From the NCBI RefSeq assembly GCF_026016325.1, contig NZ_CP087203.1, positions 310,001-374,000 of the forward strand: a DNA stretch of 64,000 nt. The letters are read 5' to 3'. The translations under genes were made by a program, and so were the position numbers. Origin of the DNA: Pseudomonas sp. B21-056. GTDB lineage: Bacteria; Pseudomonadota; Gammaproteobacteria; Pseudomonadales; Pseudomonadaceae. Below are positions 47,194 through 56,180 of the stretch, one piece after another. Each line of letters opens with the position of its first letter. Positions within the stretch are counted from its first letter, which is position 1. Under the pieces are notes generated by a model. The model worked only from the letters and a program-made list of their open reading frames with translations, did not search any database and was not told the origin of the DNA.

Positions 47194-47835
47194 ATGGACC
47201 TACACAACGAGTTCGAAAACAGCAAATTCTTCCACCGCAGTCGCATTGATCGACGCGCCGCCGATGCCTTGGTGGGGTTGGCCGCTGGGATCACGGCGGA
47301 CGGTGTCGTGAATACCAACGAAGCGATTTTTCTTAAGCAGTGGTTGGAAACCAACCTCGCCCATCTGAATGACCCGGTGATCAATCTGCTGTACTCGCGT
47401 TTGGCATCCATGCTTCAGGACGATGCTCTGGACCCGGATGAATCGCTTGAGCTGCTTAACATCCTGCGTGGTTTTTCTGGCGTAGATATTGAGAGATCGA
47501 AGGTCGGCGGAGCTGTAGCCGTTGCTCCAACGGACCTGCCCTTCAATTCACCCGCCCCTGATTTGGTATGGGATGGCCGGATATTTGTATTTACAGGCGT
47601 CATGGCTTTTGGGCCGCGCAAAGATTGCCAGGTATTGGTCGAGGAGCGGGGCGGTTTGATTGGGGGCGGGGTGAGTAAGAAGGTGCATTACCTGGTGGTC
47701 GGCAGCGTGGGTAATGAGCAGTGGCGCCACAGTACCTATGGAACGAAGATCATAAAGGCTGTGGAGTTGCGGGAGGCGGGTGCTTCGATTGCCATTGTGG
47801 GTGAGGATCATTGGCAAAAGATGCTATTTGGTTGA
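47194..47835 (+). CDS. BRCT-domain protein with TerB-like N-terminus
   Basis: 213 residues. The first half (ALVGLAAGITADGVVNTNEA to ILRGFSGVDIE) is helical and TerB-like; the second is a BRCT domain of the bacterial DNA-ligase type (WDGRIFVFTGVMAFGPRKDC; ERGGLIGGGVSKKVHYLVVG; GTKIIKAVELREAGASIAIV). BRCT domains bind DNA or phosphopeptides in repair. There is no ligase or nuclease domain. GC content is normal, unlike its AT-rich neighbour, so the two genes in the islet probably have different origins. Role unknown; DNA damage or anti-phage functions are possible. Confidence 0.8.
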   Translation: MDLHNEFENSKFFHRSRIDRRAADALVGLAAGITADGVVNTNEAIFLKQWLETNLAHLNDPVINLLYSRLASMLQDDALDPDESLELLNILRGFSGVDIERSKVGGAVAVAPTDLPFNSPAPDLVWDGRIFVFTGVMAFGPRKDCQVLVEERGGLIGGGVSKKVHYLVVGSVGNEQWRHSTYGTKIIKAVELREAGASIAIVGEDHWQKMLFG

Positions 47836-47910
47836 GGTTGCTTCATTGGTTGTGATCTAGAAAAAGCAGCGCTGTTCTGGCTGGCCGATCGTCGCTGAGT
47901 TTGATGGCCT

Positions 47911-47935
47911 CATCGCGAGCAGGCTCGCTCCCACA
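47911..47935. repeat. Solo REP element
   Basis: Single copy of the catcgcgagcaggctcgctc family between the BRCT gene and the tRNA terminator. Because REP copies are chromosomal in this genome, it suggests the islet boundary was modified after insertion. Confidence 0.75.
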
Positions 47936-47972
47936 TTGGGTTTGCGCGTGTGGACGAAAAGTGGACACCCCA

Positions 47973-48010
47973 AAAACAACAAAGCCCCCGCATTTCTGCG
48001 AGGGCTTTGT
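47973..48010 (-). terminator. Terminator of tRNA-Thr
   Basis: Stem aaagccctcgc/gcgggggcttt with a short loop, followed on the minus strand by tgttgttttt. It lies directly after the tRNA and is also part of the direct repeat. Confidence 0.8.
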
Positions 48011-48016
48011 TTTGTA

Positions 48017-48092
<76 letters not shown>

Positions 48093-48507
48093 GTGTGGGC
48101 GACGATTATAGCGATTGGAGGATTTCTGTAAACCCCTGAATTCTGACTATTTTTGCCGAGGCTGCAGGTCGGGTGCGGGGCAGGAGCTTTCGGGGTTTTC
48201 GCAGGGCGTGGCGGTGTCGCTGTTCGCGATGTCTGTAGCTGGGCTTCGAGCTGTTTGGCATCTGGCGGGGATGTAATAGCTGGCGCATTACTGCCCTGAT
48301 TTCAACCGTTATGTCCATTTGCTTGGGCGCTTATGCACAACGAGCACGGTTGGATGGGCGGCGTCTTGCGATTTTGTGACAGCCTTCTCGTTTGTTTGCA
48401 AATGACTGTTTTAATGGTTTTTTTATTTTATGAACAAAAAATAACCAGTCGTGACTTGCCCAGGAAAACGCGGATTTATTGGATCACGGCAGATTCCATC
48501 AACAGAG
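48093..48507. other. Intergenic region without a convincing gene
   Basis: About 415 bases between tRNA-Thr and the methyltransferase end. It has an AT-rich patch (about 48400-48450) and ends just after a single TTATCCACA (48508-48516 region), a DnaA-box-like match. A 78-residue open frame (48333-48569) is not supported by a ribosome site. Confidence 0.4.
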
Positions 48508-49761
48508 TTATCCACAGGCTGTTTCACCTCGGCAACGCTCTGCCAGCAACATCAGGTTTCGTGGTGTGACGGGCGTTTCGCAGAAAGTGCCAAGACGAAC
48601 GTCGTAGCCTTTTTCCGTAAGGAAAAGGGCTCGATCCAGCGCCAGCCAAAGCTCCAGGGGCCGTCGGAAAAGGCCGCGTACCAGTTCCAGGTTACGCACT
48701 TCGACCAAGCGTTGATGACCTGCTGCTTCCAGAGTGGCCCAATCCGGCGAGCCGCTGATGAATAAGTCTTTCAGGGTTGCCATATCGGTGCAGTACTGAG
48801 CGAAGGATTTTTCCAGCCAAGCGGTGGGTAACGAGGGAGTGGGGAGGTAGTCGTCACGGCCTCGTATTTGCCGTTGCAGCAGGTCGAAACCCAGGCGCCG
48901 GGCCATGGATTGATCGCGCTGTCTGCGCACGCGAGCGCCGGCGGTAACGGTTTCGGTCAGTGGCAGGCCGAGATCATCGACGGACAACTGTAGGGCGGAG
49001 CCTCGGGCGGTGTCGCACAGCGGCTGATAACGGTCAGCGCTGATGCGGTTATAGCAGCAGGGTGCAATCGCCAGTTGGGCGCAGCCGGCGGCGCTGGCCA
49101 GTTGCATCAGTCGAACATGCAGGTCACCACAAGCGTGCAGGGCCACCGGTGTGTGTTCGGCATGGATCGCCTGGGCTGCCTCCGGTGCCATCACGTCTTG
49201 TTGCAGGTGCGTGGCGGCCAGATGGTGACGCTGGCTGAGTTGTTGGCCGTTGATGACCAATGCTGGATCGTATTCCAGGCAGGTCAGTTGTTGGTCACTG
49301 TGCAGCAAGCGTCTGCCAAGGTGGCCCTTGCCGGCGCACCAGTCGAGCCAGTGGCTCGGTTCGATGGTGAATTGCAGGCGGCTGGCGAAGGCTTCGATCT
49401 GCTGCCACTTGCGGCCAGGCACATCGACGTTGAGGCGCTGGGTTGGCGTTTCGAGTCGTCTACCCGGTAATTCTGCGACAGCGCTCAATGAACGGGACAG
49501 TGCCGCCAGCTCCGGAAATGGCGCGGGCGCATGTTCAATCAGCCAGGGCTGGTGATGGTCGTTCTCCGCGTCTTCCAGCGAACGCCGACGTAGCCATTGG
49601 GCAAGTTCCGGATAGGACGCTTCCCAAGGCAGTTGCAGGTGGGTAAATGGGCGTGGTTTCCACAACGCCTGGTGCGCTGTGAGAAACCCATCCAATGCGC
49701 TGAAGCGGGCGAGCAACGCTTCGCCCGTCAACACGCCGGCTTCAGCGTCCCTGGCAGGCAT
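48508..49761 (-). CDS. SAM-dependent methyltransferase (Methyltransf_32 type)
   Basis: 417 residues. The SAM-binding motif I is LDWCAGKGHLGRRLL near the middle; HACGDLHVRL and IAPCCYNRIS follow. This family includes uncharacterised RNA or small-molecule methyltransferases. Its start MPARDAEAGVLTG overlaps the end of the ABC permease gene by 20 bases, so it is probably the last gene of that operon; a GTG 27 bases further in is an alternative start. Substrate unknown. Confidence 0.8.
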   Translation of the reverse strand: MPARDAEAGVLTGEALLARFSALDGFLTAHQALWKPRPFTHLQLPWEASYPELAQWLRRRSLEDAENDHHQPWLIEHAPAPFPELAALSRSLSAVAELPGRRLETPTQRLNVDVPGRKWQQIEAFASRLQFTIEPSHWLDWCAGKGHLGRRLLHSDQQLTCLEYDPALVINGQQLSQRHHLAATHLQQDVMAPEAAQAIHAEHTPVALHACGDLHVRLMQLASAAGCAQLAIAPCCYNRISADRYQPLCDTARGSALQLSVDDLGLPLTETVTAGARVRRQRDQSMARRLGFDLLQRQIRGRDDYLPTPSLPTAWLEKSFAQYCTDMATLKDLFISGSPDWATLEAAGHQRLVEVRNLELVRGLFRRPLELWLALDRALFLTEKGYDVRLGTFCETPVTPRNLMLLAERCRGETACG

Positions 49762-50431
49762 CGACGCGTAACCAGCGCTCCAGCTGCTTGAAGCCTTGCA
49801 CCAGCAGGAACGCGATCAACAGGTAGAACAAGCCGGCCGCGAAAAAGATCTCCACGGGCAGGTAGGTCCGGGCAATGATGGTGCGGGCCATGCCGGTGAG
49901 TTCCAGCAAAGTCACGGTGCTCGCCAGGGCGCTGGCCTTGAGCATCAGGATCACTTCGTTGCTGTAGGCCGGCAGCCCGATGCGCGCGGCGCGTGGCAGC
50001 ATGATGTAGAACAGCGCCTTGGGCCGTGACATGCCCAGGGCTCGGGCGGCTTCGATCTCGCCTTTTGGAATGGCCTGGATCGCGCCGCGCAGGATCTCGG
50101 CGATGTAGGCGGCGGTGTGCAGGGTCATGGTGGCAGTGGCGCACCAGAACGGGTCCCGCAGGTACGGCCACAGTGCGCTGCTGCGTACGGCGTCGAATTG
50201 GGCCAGGCCGTAATAGACCAGGAACAGCTGAACCAGTAGCGGCGTGCCTCGGAAAAAGAAGATGTAGGCGTAGGGCAGTGCCCGCACGTACCACAGGCGC
50301 GAGGAGAGGGCGATGCCCAGCGGAATCGCCAGCAACAGGCCGGCGATCACGGCGATGGCAACCAGCTCCAGGGTCAGGGTCGCGCCTTGGGTCAGTTTCG
50401 GCAGCCACTTGATGATGACTTCCCAGTTCAT
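49742..50431 (-). CDS. Polar amino acid ABC transporter permease (HisM type)
   Basis: 229-residue inner-membrane permease with about five helices and the EAA loop EAARALGMSRPKALFYIMLP that contacts the ATPase. It overlaps the first permease gene by 4 bases. The start MNWEVIIKWLPKLTQG is chosen from a longer frame. The order ATPase-binding protein-permease-permease matches the P. aeruginosa PA5152-PA5155 locus that I recall. Confidence 0.92.
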   Translation of the reverse strand: MNWEVIIKWLPKLTQGATLTLELVAIAVIAGLLLAIPLGIALSSRLWYVRALPYAYIFFFRGTPLLVQLFLVYYGLAQFDAVRSSALWPYLRDPFWCATATMTLHTAAYIAEILRGAIQAIPKGEIEAARALGMSRPKALFYIMLPRAARIGLPAYSNEVILMLKASALASTVTLLELTGMARTIIARTYLPVEIFFAAGLFYLLIAFLLVQGFKQLERWLRVDACQGR

Positions 50432-51123
50432 TGGGTGCTCCTGGCAAAGCCGCGGGCGGCGCGTCGTTCCAGCAGGTGCATGCCGGTCATGGCGAGCACC
50501 GTCAGGCCCAGGTACATGAACGCAGCCACCATGTAGAAAGTGAAGGGTTGCTTGGACACGGTCACGCCGATCTGTGCGTGGCGCATGATCTCTTCCAGAC
50601 CGATCACTGACACCAGGGCCGTATCTTTCATCAGGATCATGAACAGGTTGCCCAGGCCGGGCAGGGCGATGCGCCACATCTGCGGCATGATCAACTTGAT
50701 GAAAATTCGCCATTTCGACAGGCCCAGGGCCACGCCGGCTTCGCGGTGACCTTTGGGGATCGCCAGGATCGCGCCACGGAACACTTCCGTGGCGTAGGCG
50801 CCAAAGCACAGGCCCAAGGCGATGACGCCAGCAGAGAAGGGGTCGAGGGCCAGCTCCGGGTTGCCAAAGAACTTACCCAGGGCACCCATCAGATTGATGG
50901 TGCCAAAGTAGATCAGTAGCACCCAGAGCAATTCCGGGACGCCGCGGACCAGTGTCGAATAGGTGCCGCCCAGCCATTGCAGCGGTTTGTGGGCCGAAGT
51001 CTTGGCCAGGGCTCCGAGCAGACCGAGCACCAGTCCCAGGCACAGGGCCGAGAGCGCCAGTTTGACGGTCATCAGTGCGCCGGCGGCAAGCGCCGGGCCG
51101 AATCCGTAGAGGTCGATCATCAT
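50428..51123 (-). CDS. Polar amino acid ABC transporter permease (HisQ type)
   Basis: 231 residues, five predicted helices, EAA loop HREAGVALGLSKWRIFIKLI. Forms a heterodimer with the following permease. It overlaps the downstream permease gene by 4 bases. Confidence 0.92.
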   Translation of the reverse strand: MMIDLYGFGPALAAGALMTVKLALSALCLGLVLGLLGALAKTSAHKPLQWLGGTYSTLVRGVPELLWVLLIYFGTINLMGALGKFFGNPELALDPFSAGVIALGLCFGAYATEVFRGAILAIPKGHREAGVALGLSKWRIFIKLIMPQMWRIALPGLGNLFMILMKDTALVSVIGLEEIMRHAQIGVTVSKQPFTFYMVAAFMYLGLTVLAMTGMHLLERRAARGFARSTQ

Positions 51124-51201
51124 GGGTATGTGTTCATATCGCGGCAGGCTTTGCTAAAGGTCGGCGCTGCATCGCTGCAGCGCCGACCAGGCATGTCCGC
51201 A

Positions 51202-51957
51202 TCAATAGATGCTGAACGGGAAGTACTTGTCGTTGATGCGCTTATAGGTGCCGTCGGCAACGATTTCTTTCAGCGCGGCGTTCAGCTTGTTGCGCAGCTC
51301 GTCGTCACCCTTGCGCACGGCGATGCCGATCTTGTCGCTTTCCACCACTGGGTCGCCCTTGAATTCGTAAGCACGGCCGGCGTCGGTTTTCAGCCAGTCG
51401 TAGTTCACGTATTTGTCCGCCAGGATCGCGTCGACGCGGCCGGAGGTCAGGTCCAGGTAGGCGTTTTCCTGGGTGTCGTAGAGCTTGGCAGTGATATCGC
51501 TGCCCAGTTCGTCTTCCAGCCAGGTGCCGGCCAGGGTCGCGCGTTGAGCACCGATGACCTTGCCTTTGAGCGAAGCCTTGTCGGTCTTGAACTCGACATT
51601 CTTCGGCGCGATGAATTGCAGTTTGTTGGAGTAGTACGGGTCGGTGAAGTCCACGGCCTGCTTACGCTCTTCGGTGATCGACAAAGAGGAAATCAGGAAA
51701 TCGAACTTCTTGGCGTTCAGGGCCGGGATGATGCCGTCCCAGTCGGACGTGACCACTTCGCATTCGAGTTTCATCTTGGCGCACAGGGCATCGCCGATGT
51801 CTTTGTCGAAGCCGACGACCTGGCCGCTGGCGTCCTTGTTGTTGAACGGCGGGTACGCCGCTTCGATGCCCATCTTCAGCTTTTCGTCGGACATGGCGTT
51901 GGCCGAGAACAACAGGCTGGCGGCAGCGACCAAAAGGAATTTCTTGTAAGTCTGCAT
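51202..51957 (-). CDS. Periplasmic polar amino acid binding protein
   Basis: 251 residues: signal peptide (MQTYKKFLLVAAASLLFSAN, cleaved near AMSDE), then a type 2 binding-protein fold (LKMGIEAAYPPFNNKDASGQ; WDGIIPALNAKKFDFLISSL; SITEERKQAVDFTDPYYSNK). It is of the lysine/arginine/ornithine/histidine or glutamine type; the exact ligand is not clear. An in-frame longer frame was rejected because the signal starts here. Confidence 0.93.
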   Translation of the reverse strand: MQTYKKFLLVAAASLLFSANAMSDEKLKMGIEAAYPPFNNKDASGQVVGFDKDIGDALCAKMKLECEVVTSDWDGIIPALNAKKFDFLISSLSITEERKQAVDFTDPYYSNKLQFIAPKNVEFKTDKASLKGKVIGAQRATLAGTWLEDELGSDITAKLYDTQENAYLDLTSGRVDAILADKYVNYDWLKTDAGRAYEFKGDPVVESDKIGIAVRKGDDELRNKLNAALKEIVADGTYKRINDKYFPFSIY

Positions 51958-51970
51958 ATGTACTGCTCCG

Positions 51971-52744
51971 TTAGCGGTTGCTGGACATGAATTGTTTGCA
52001 GCGCGCCGAAAGCGGGTTTTCGAAGACCTGCTGTGGCGATCCTTGTTCCTCGACCAGGCCCTGATGGAGAAACACCACTTCGCTGGAGACCTGACGGGCG
52101 AAACCCATTTCATGGGTCACCAGCAGCATGGTGCGACCTTCTTCGGCCAGGGCGCGAATCACACTAAGTACTTCCTGGACCATTTCCGGGTCAAGGGCGG
52201 AGGTGGGCTCGTCGAACAGGATCACCTTGGGCTGCATCGCCAACGTACGGGCGATGGCGGCGCGTTGCTGCTGGCCGCCGGACAGCTCGGCAGGATAGGC
52301 ATGGCGCTTGTCAGCGATGCCGACCTTGGCCAGTAAGGCTTCGGCTACTTCGACGGCTTCGGCCTTGCTCTGGCCGAGCACCCGGCGCGGGGCCTCGGTG
52401 ATGTTGTCGAGCACGCTCATGTGCGGCCAGAGGTTAAAGTTTTGAAACACAAAACCAATCTCACTGCGCATGCGGTTGATCTGTTTGCCGTCGGCGGCCA
52501 CCAGTTCACCGTTTTTCGCGGCCTTGAGCTTGAGCGCTTCACCGGCCACCAGAATCTCGCCCTGATTGGGATTTTCCAGCAGGTTGATGCAGCGCAGGAA
52601 CGTGGACTTGCCGGAACCGGAGGAACCCAGGATCGAGATCACATCGCCGTCGCGGGCGGTCAGCGAGACGCCTTTGAGCACCTCCAGCTGTCCGTAGCGT
52701 TTGTGCAGGTTGCGGATTTCAAGCGCGGGCGTGGCCTGGGCCAT
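51971..52744 (-). CDS. Polar amino acid ABC transporter ATP-binding protein (HisP type)
   Basis: 257 residues: Walker A GSSGSGKSTFLRC, Q-loop GFVFQNFNLWPHM, signature LSGGQQQRAAIAR, Walker B VILFDEPTSALD, His switch VTHEM. Heads the operon; binding protein, two permeases and a methyltransferase follow. The insert after the Walker A strand (LKLKAAKNGELVAADGKQIN) is typical of HisP/ArtP-type ATPases. Confidence 0.94.
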   Translation of the reverse strand: MAQATPALEIRNLHKRYGQLEVLKGVSLTARDGDVISILGSSGSGKSTFLRCINLLENPNQGEILVAGEALKLKAAKNGELVAADGKQINRMRSEIGFVFQNFNLWPHMSVLDNITEAPRRVLGQSKAEAVEVAEALLAKVGIADKRHAYPAELSGGQQQRAAIARTLAMQPKVILFDEPTSALDPEMVQEVLSVIRALAEEGRTMLLVTHEMGFARQVSSEVVFLHQGLVEEQGSPQQVFENPLSARCKQFMSSNR

Positions 52745-53006
52745 GTGCGGTCCTCATGTTTGTGTGCTCCCTTGCTGTTGGCGGCCTTCCTTGGCGAGGC
52801 GGCCAAGCTAGCATGCGTCCGAATGGCAGCCAACAGCGCTACGGGTGGTAAACCGGCAATGTGCGGCAGCTTGTCGCATCGGCACAGCAGACTGTCGCGC
52901 CATCAACAACCGAACGGCCGTTTGAAGCTTGCTTACCGGTGAAAGTCCCGGGGAGTCGCGTAAAAAAAGGCGCGATGGTGCCAGCTTTGGGCGGGGGGTG
53001 GAAGGG

Positions 53007-53201
53007 TTAACGAGATGAACGGGCTGCTGTGGACGTGCAGCCGAAAGATTCACGTTCCTGATCGAACGGCAGTTCACTGCCTGTCATAAAGTCTGCGGTC
53101 ACAGCATTTCCATCGAACCAGCTATCCCATATTTCGTCGATTGGAGTGGTGTTTCCTACCTTGCCTAAAGTGAATACCTCTGCGTCGTTCGGCATCGTCA
53201 T
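53007..53201 (-). pseudogene. Truncated vapB antitoxin relic
   Basis: The 64-residue frame keeps only the C-terminal half of a VapB antitoxin (IDEIWDSWFDGNAVTADFMT, then ELPFDQERESF) and lacks the N-terminal AbrB-type DNA-binding part (the usual NRSQAVRLP strand). It ends with an unrelated tail (GCTSTAARSSR). No vapC is adjacent. A ribosome site (gaggga) remains, so a short toxin-binding fragment could still be made; likely an orphan remnant of a lost VapBC module. Confidence 0.55.
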
Positions 53202-53362
53202 TGTAGTTTTCCCTCATGATGCGTTGAGTTGGTGGACTCACCCTCCTTCCTCCCTATTTTCCGCTGTAATAAATAGTTCCAATCGATCTAAACATTGGGG
53301 CTCTGCCGGAATCGAAAGAGAACCAATATGGAGTTGTTTTCCAGCCTCTGGGAGCACTCACC

Positions 53363-53812
53363 ATGAAGCTTGTTCATTGCTTTTTACTGTCCACTATTAC
53401 CTTCGGCGCGTTGCTCTTCCCCATCATGTCCAGCGCCACCTCACTGGTCCCAATAGACAACGCCGGAGTACAGGTCCAGCCGCTACAGCAAAACGGCATC
53501 ACCTACCTGTCCGGTGGTATCGGCGAGGATGAAGCCCGGGCCATCGGGCAGGCTCAGGGTTACAACCTGCACATGACCTTCGCCGTCGGAGCTGAAAACA
53601 AATACATCCCGGATGTCCACGTCACGATCCATAACGCGTCAGGGCAAACGTTGCTGACCCTGGACGAGGCGGGGCCGCTGGTTTATGTGCAACTGCCGCC
53701 GGGCAAGTACTCCGTGATGGCGACACGCAACGGCGAGGAGCGCCGCGACACCGCTGACGTAGGCCGCGGGGCCGCACGCAATCTGGTCTTTCATTGGAAC
53801 GGAGACGAATAG
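53363..53812 (+). CDS. Exported protein with carboxypeptidase-regulatory-like fold, unknown function
   Basis: 149 residues with a signal peptide (MKLVHCFLLSTITFGALLFP, cleaved near SSA). The mature part looks like a beta-sandwich of the carboxypeptidase regulatory/transthyretin-like type (VHVTIHNASGQTLLTLDEAG; GPLVYVQLPPGKYSVMATRN). Probably periplasmic. It is convergent with the next gene, about 10 bases apart. No function known. Confidence 0.7.
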   Translation: MKLVHCFLLSTITFGALLFPIMSSATSLVPIDNAGVQVQPLQQNGITYLSGGIGEDEARAIGQAQGYNLHMTFAVGAENKYIPDVHVTIHNASGQTLLTLDEAGPLVYVQLPPGKYSVMATRNGEERRDTADVGRGAARNLVFHWNGDE

Positions 53813-53821
53813 CCGATCGGC

Positions 53822-54268
53822 TTATTCGCCGGCAGGCTCTTCCATCGACTGGCGATAACGGTCCAGCGCTTCGCCGAAGTCCTTGATGAACTCCGGGGTG
53901 CTGAGCCAGCGCTGTGCTGTTTCGCGGTCCATGTCGTCGGCCCACATGCGGTAATCCACCAGCATGTCGGCGGCCAGGTTGGTCGCCGCCATGCTTTCGT
54001 TCTCGGCGTTCTTCAGGTCCAGCAGGCCTGGACGTTCGCTGATCATCACACTCAGGGAAGCAAGCAGCGTGTCGAGCAGTTCGCTTCGACTGACGGCCTC
54101 GGCTTCGCGCAGTTTGGCGAACAGTTCCAGGACGTAGACGGGCGGCTGCGCGGTGGCGTGGGCCGGGTCGCCATACATGGGGATGGATTTACGCCCGGTC
54201 ATGCGGATCTGCTTGGCTTTGTCCTTGGCGCGCTTGGCGCGTTTCTGCTGTTTATTCAGTGAGGCCAT
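53822..54268 (-). CDS. Conserved hypothetical protein, paralogue A
   Basis: 148 residues beginning MASLNKQQKRAKRAKDKAKQ, a basic lysine/arginine coil like a nucleic-acid-binding tail, followed by a helical acidic domain (LFAKLREAEAVSRSELLDTL; MLVDYRMWADDMDRETAQRW). It shares its N-terminal motif and overall plan with the gene at 55707-56114. Common in Pseudomonas; function unknown. Confidence 0.75.
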   Translation of the reverse strand: MASLNKQQKRAKRAKDKAKQIRMTGRKSIPMYGDPAHATAQPPVYVLELFAKLREAEAVSRSELLDTLLASLSVMISERPGLLDLKNAENESMAATNLAADMLVDYRMWADDMDRETAQRWLSTPEFIKDFGEALDRYRQSMEEPAGE

Positions 54269-54412
54269 CGGGCTTCGGTTTCCAATTCGTCAGGTGGGCA
54301 ATACCCGGCTCAAGCCGTTTACGGCATGGTCGGTTGTCTGTTCGATGGGCAGTTTACCGCTTCGGGCTTGGACAATGCCTTCGGAACGCATCTCTGAATC
54401 GGTGTAAGGGGT

Positions 54413-55465
54413 TCAAATGCCTTCAGTCGCCGTGCCCGATTGTTCAAGCCGCGCCCGCTCACGATCCAGCTCGTTGCGCAGTTCTTCTTCTGTCGGGAGT
54501 ACATGTTGGTACTGGCTGGCGAAGAGTTGTTCGTTGCCCTGCAACACGGAATAGCGCACGACCGCCTCGTCCTTCTGCGCACAAAGAATAATGCCGACGG
54601 TGGGTTTGTCATCCGGGCCGCGTCTCAGGTCATCGTAGAGACGGACATACATGTCCATCTGGCCGATGTCCTGGTGGCTGAGTTCGCCGCGCTTGAGGTC
54701 GACGATCACAAAGCACTTGAGCAGGTAGTTGTAGAAGACGAGGTCGAGGTAGAAGTCCTTGCTCTCGGTGCTGATGCGCTGTTGGCGGGCAACGAAGGCG
54801 AAGCCCTTGCCCAGTTCGAGGAGAAACCCCTGTAGTTGGTCAATCAGGGCTTGTTCCAGGTCGGTTTCCTGCAGGAGGCCGGCGTTGGGCAGACCGAGGA
54901 ACTCCAGAACGACCGGATCCCTGACGATATCCCTTGGGCCGAGATCGTAATTCTTCAGATTGTCTGAGGCCTCCTGCTTCACTGCGCAGCGGTCGCGGCT
55001 GGTCAGCAGGCGCTCGTAGTAGAGGGTACCGATCTGGCGTTCCAGGGCGCGGGTGGACCAGTTCTGCGTGGCGGTTTCGTTCATGTACCAATGACGGGCG
55101 TTATCGTTTTCCACGCGTAGAAGCGTGCGGTAGTGGGTCCAGCTCAATTCGTGACGCAGTGCGTCACACATTGGAAATGCCTGATAAAAAAGCCGCATAT
55201 AGCGCAGATTCGAGGCATCGAACCCTTTCCCAAACTTCGTTGTAAGTGTTTTCGCCAGAATCGGCAGCAGCCGTGCCCCATAGGCCGCCCGCTCTGCTCC
55301 TCGCTGCTCGAATTCAACAATATGCCGGCCGATCTGCCAGCAGGTCTGTACTTGAAGGGTATCAACGGCACGCAGCACTTTGCGACGTGCCTGCTGGATC
55401 AGTTCGCCGAGTTCGTTGATCAGCGGCGCGAGCGTTGGATCGTCTTGGGGTAGCAATGGACTCAT
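54413..55465 (-). CDS. YhcG-type PDDEXK nuclease domain protein (DUF1016)
   Basis: 350 residues: an N-terminal helical DUF1016 domain (QTCWQIGRHIVEFEQRGAER; LRYMRLFYQAFP) and a C-terminal PD-(D/E)xK nuclease domain with catalytic pattern DFYLDLVFYNYLLKCFVIVD then LK. Such proteins are frequent in restriction and defence islands but also occur singly. It separates two paralogous small genes, suggesting it was inserted between them. Confidence 0.82.
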   Translation of the reverse strand: MSPLLPQDDPTLAPLINELGELIQQARRKVLRAVDTLQVQTCWQIGRHIVEFEQRGAERAAYGARLLPILAKTLTTKFGKGFDASNLRYMRLFYQAFPMCDALRHELSWTHYRTLLRVENDNARHWYMNETATQNWSTRALERQIGTLYYERLLTSRDRCAVKQEASDNLKNYDLGPRDIVRDPVVLEFLGLPNAGLLQETDLEQALIDQLQGFLLELGKGFAFVARQQRISTESKDFYLDLVFYNYLLKCFVIVDLKRGELSHQDIGQMDMYVRLYDDLRRGPDDKPTVGIILCAQKDEAVVRYSVLQGNEQLFASQYQHVLPTEEELRNELDRERARLEQSGTATEGI

Positions 55466-55706
55466 CGAGTATCAGCCGAGGTGGTGGGCGGTCCAAAAGG
55501 ATGTTCCAGTCGGAGTTTTGATGATGCCGGACGAGGCTGATTGCTCAGGATGAAAAGCGACAGATCCATGCAGGATCGGTTTGAGGTGGGGTTAAGTCAG
55601 TTGTGTCTGAACCCGTAGGAACGGTCCGAGGAAGGTGTCAGCCGGGGAAGGCTTTGCCGCAGGCTGCCCAGGTCGGCCGGGCAGCCTCTTTCTGGATGGC
55701 GCGGGA

Positions 55707-56114
55707 TCAATCAGGCGCTTGCGCCAACTCCCGGGATGCCGCGAGGTAATCAGCCTGGAACTGAGGGCTTTCGACCCAGTCCAGCGCAGTCTGCTCGTCG
55801 GCACCCGTGGTCATGCGACGGTATTCGATCAGGGCAGTAAAGATGAAGTCCGTGGCTTCTTCTTCACCTTCCTGTTCCAGCACCAGTGCCAACAGTGGGT
55901 GCCCGAGGAAGGCTGCGCACATGGCCTGCTGGCTGGTTTTTTCAGCGATGCGCATCAGGTTGAACAGGTCGGACAGGTCCACCGTTTCCAGATCGATGCG
56001 CTCTTCGTTCGGGTCCAGGAAGTCGTTCGGTGCAGCGGCACGTTGAACGCGGTTCTGCTTGGCTTTCGCCTTGGCGCGCTGGTTACGTTTCTGCTGTTTG
56101 TTCGCCGATGCCAT
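55707..56114 (-). CDS. Conserved hypothetical protein, paralogue B
   Basis: 135 residues beginning MASANKQQKRNQRAKAKAKQ, clearly related to the protein at 53822-54268 (same basic start, similar helical acidic body ending in a WVESPQFQADYLAASREL segment). Function unknown. Presumably a tandem duplication now separated by a nuclease gene. Confidence 0.78.
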   Translation of the reverse strand: MASANKQQKRNQRAKAKAKQNRVQRAAAPNDFLDPNEERIDLETVDLSDLFNLMRIAEKTSQQAMCAAFLGHPLLALVLEQEGEEEATDFIFTALIEYRRMTTGADEQTALDWVESPQFQADYLAASRELAQAPD

Positions 56115-56180
56115 GGGCCGGATTCCTGACGTGAAAATGAGGCTGTATATCCTACAGCCTCAAGGCGAATGCTTCGAACC

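Noticed and set aside
48505..48520. DnaA-box-like TTATCCACA as replication origin
   Set aside because: Single copy with no AT-rich unwinding element, dnaA or dnaN nearby; chance match likely.
48333..48569. Possible 78-residue protein with a hydrophobic segment upstream of a TTATCCACA box
   Set aside because: No ribosome site and it overlaps the methyltransferase 3' end; kept only as an intergenic note.
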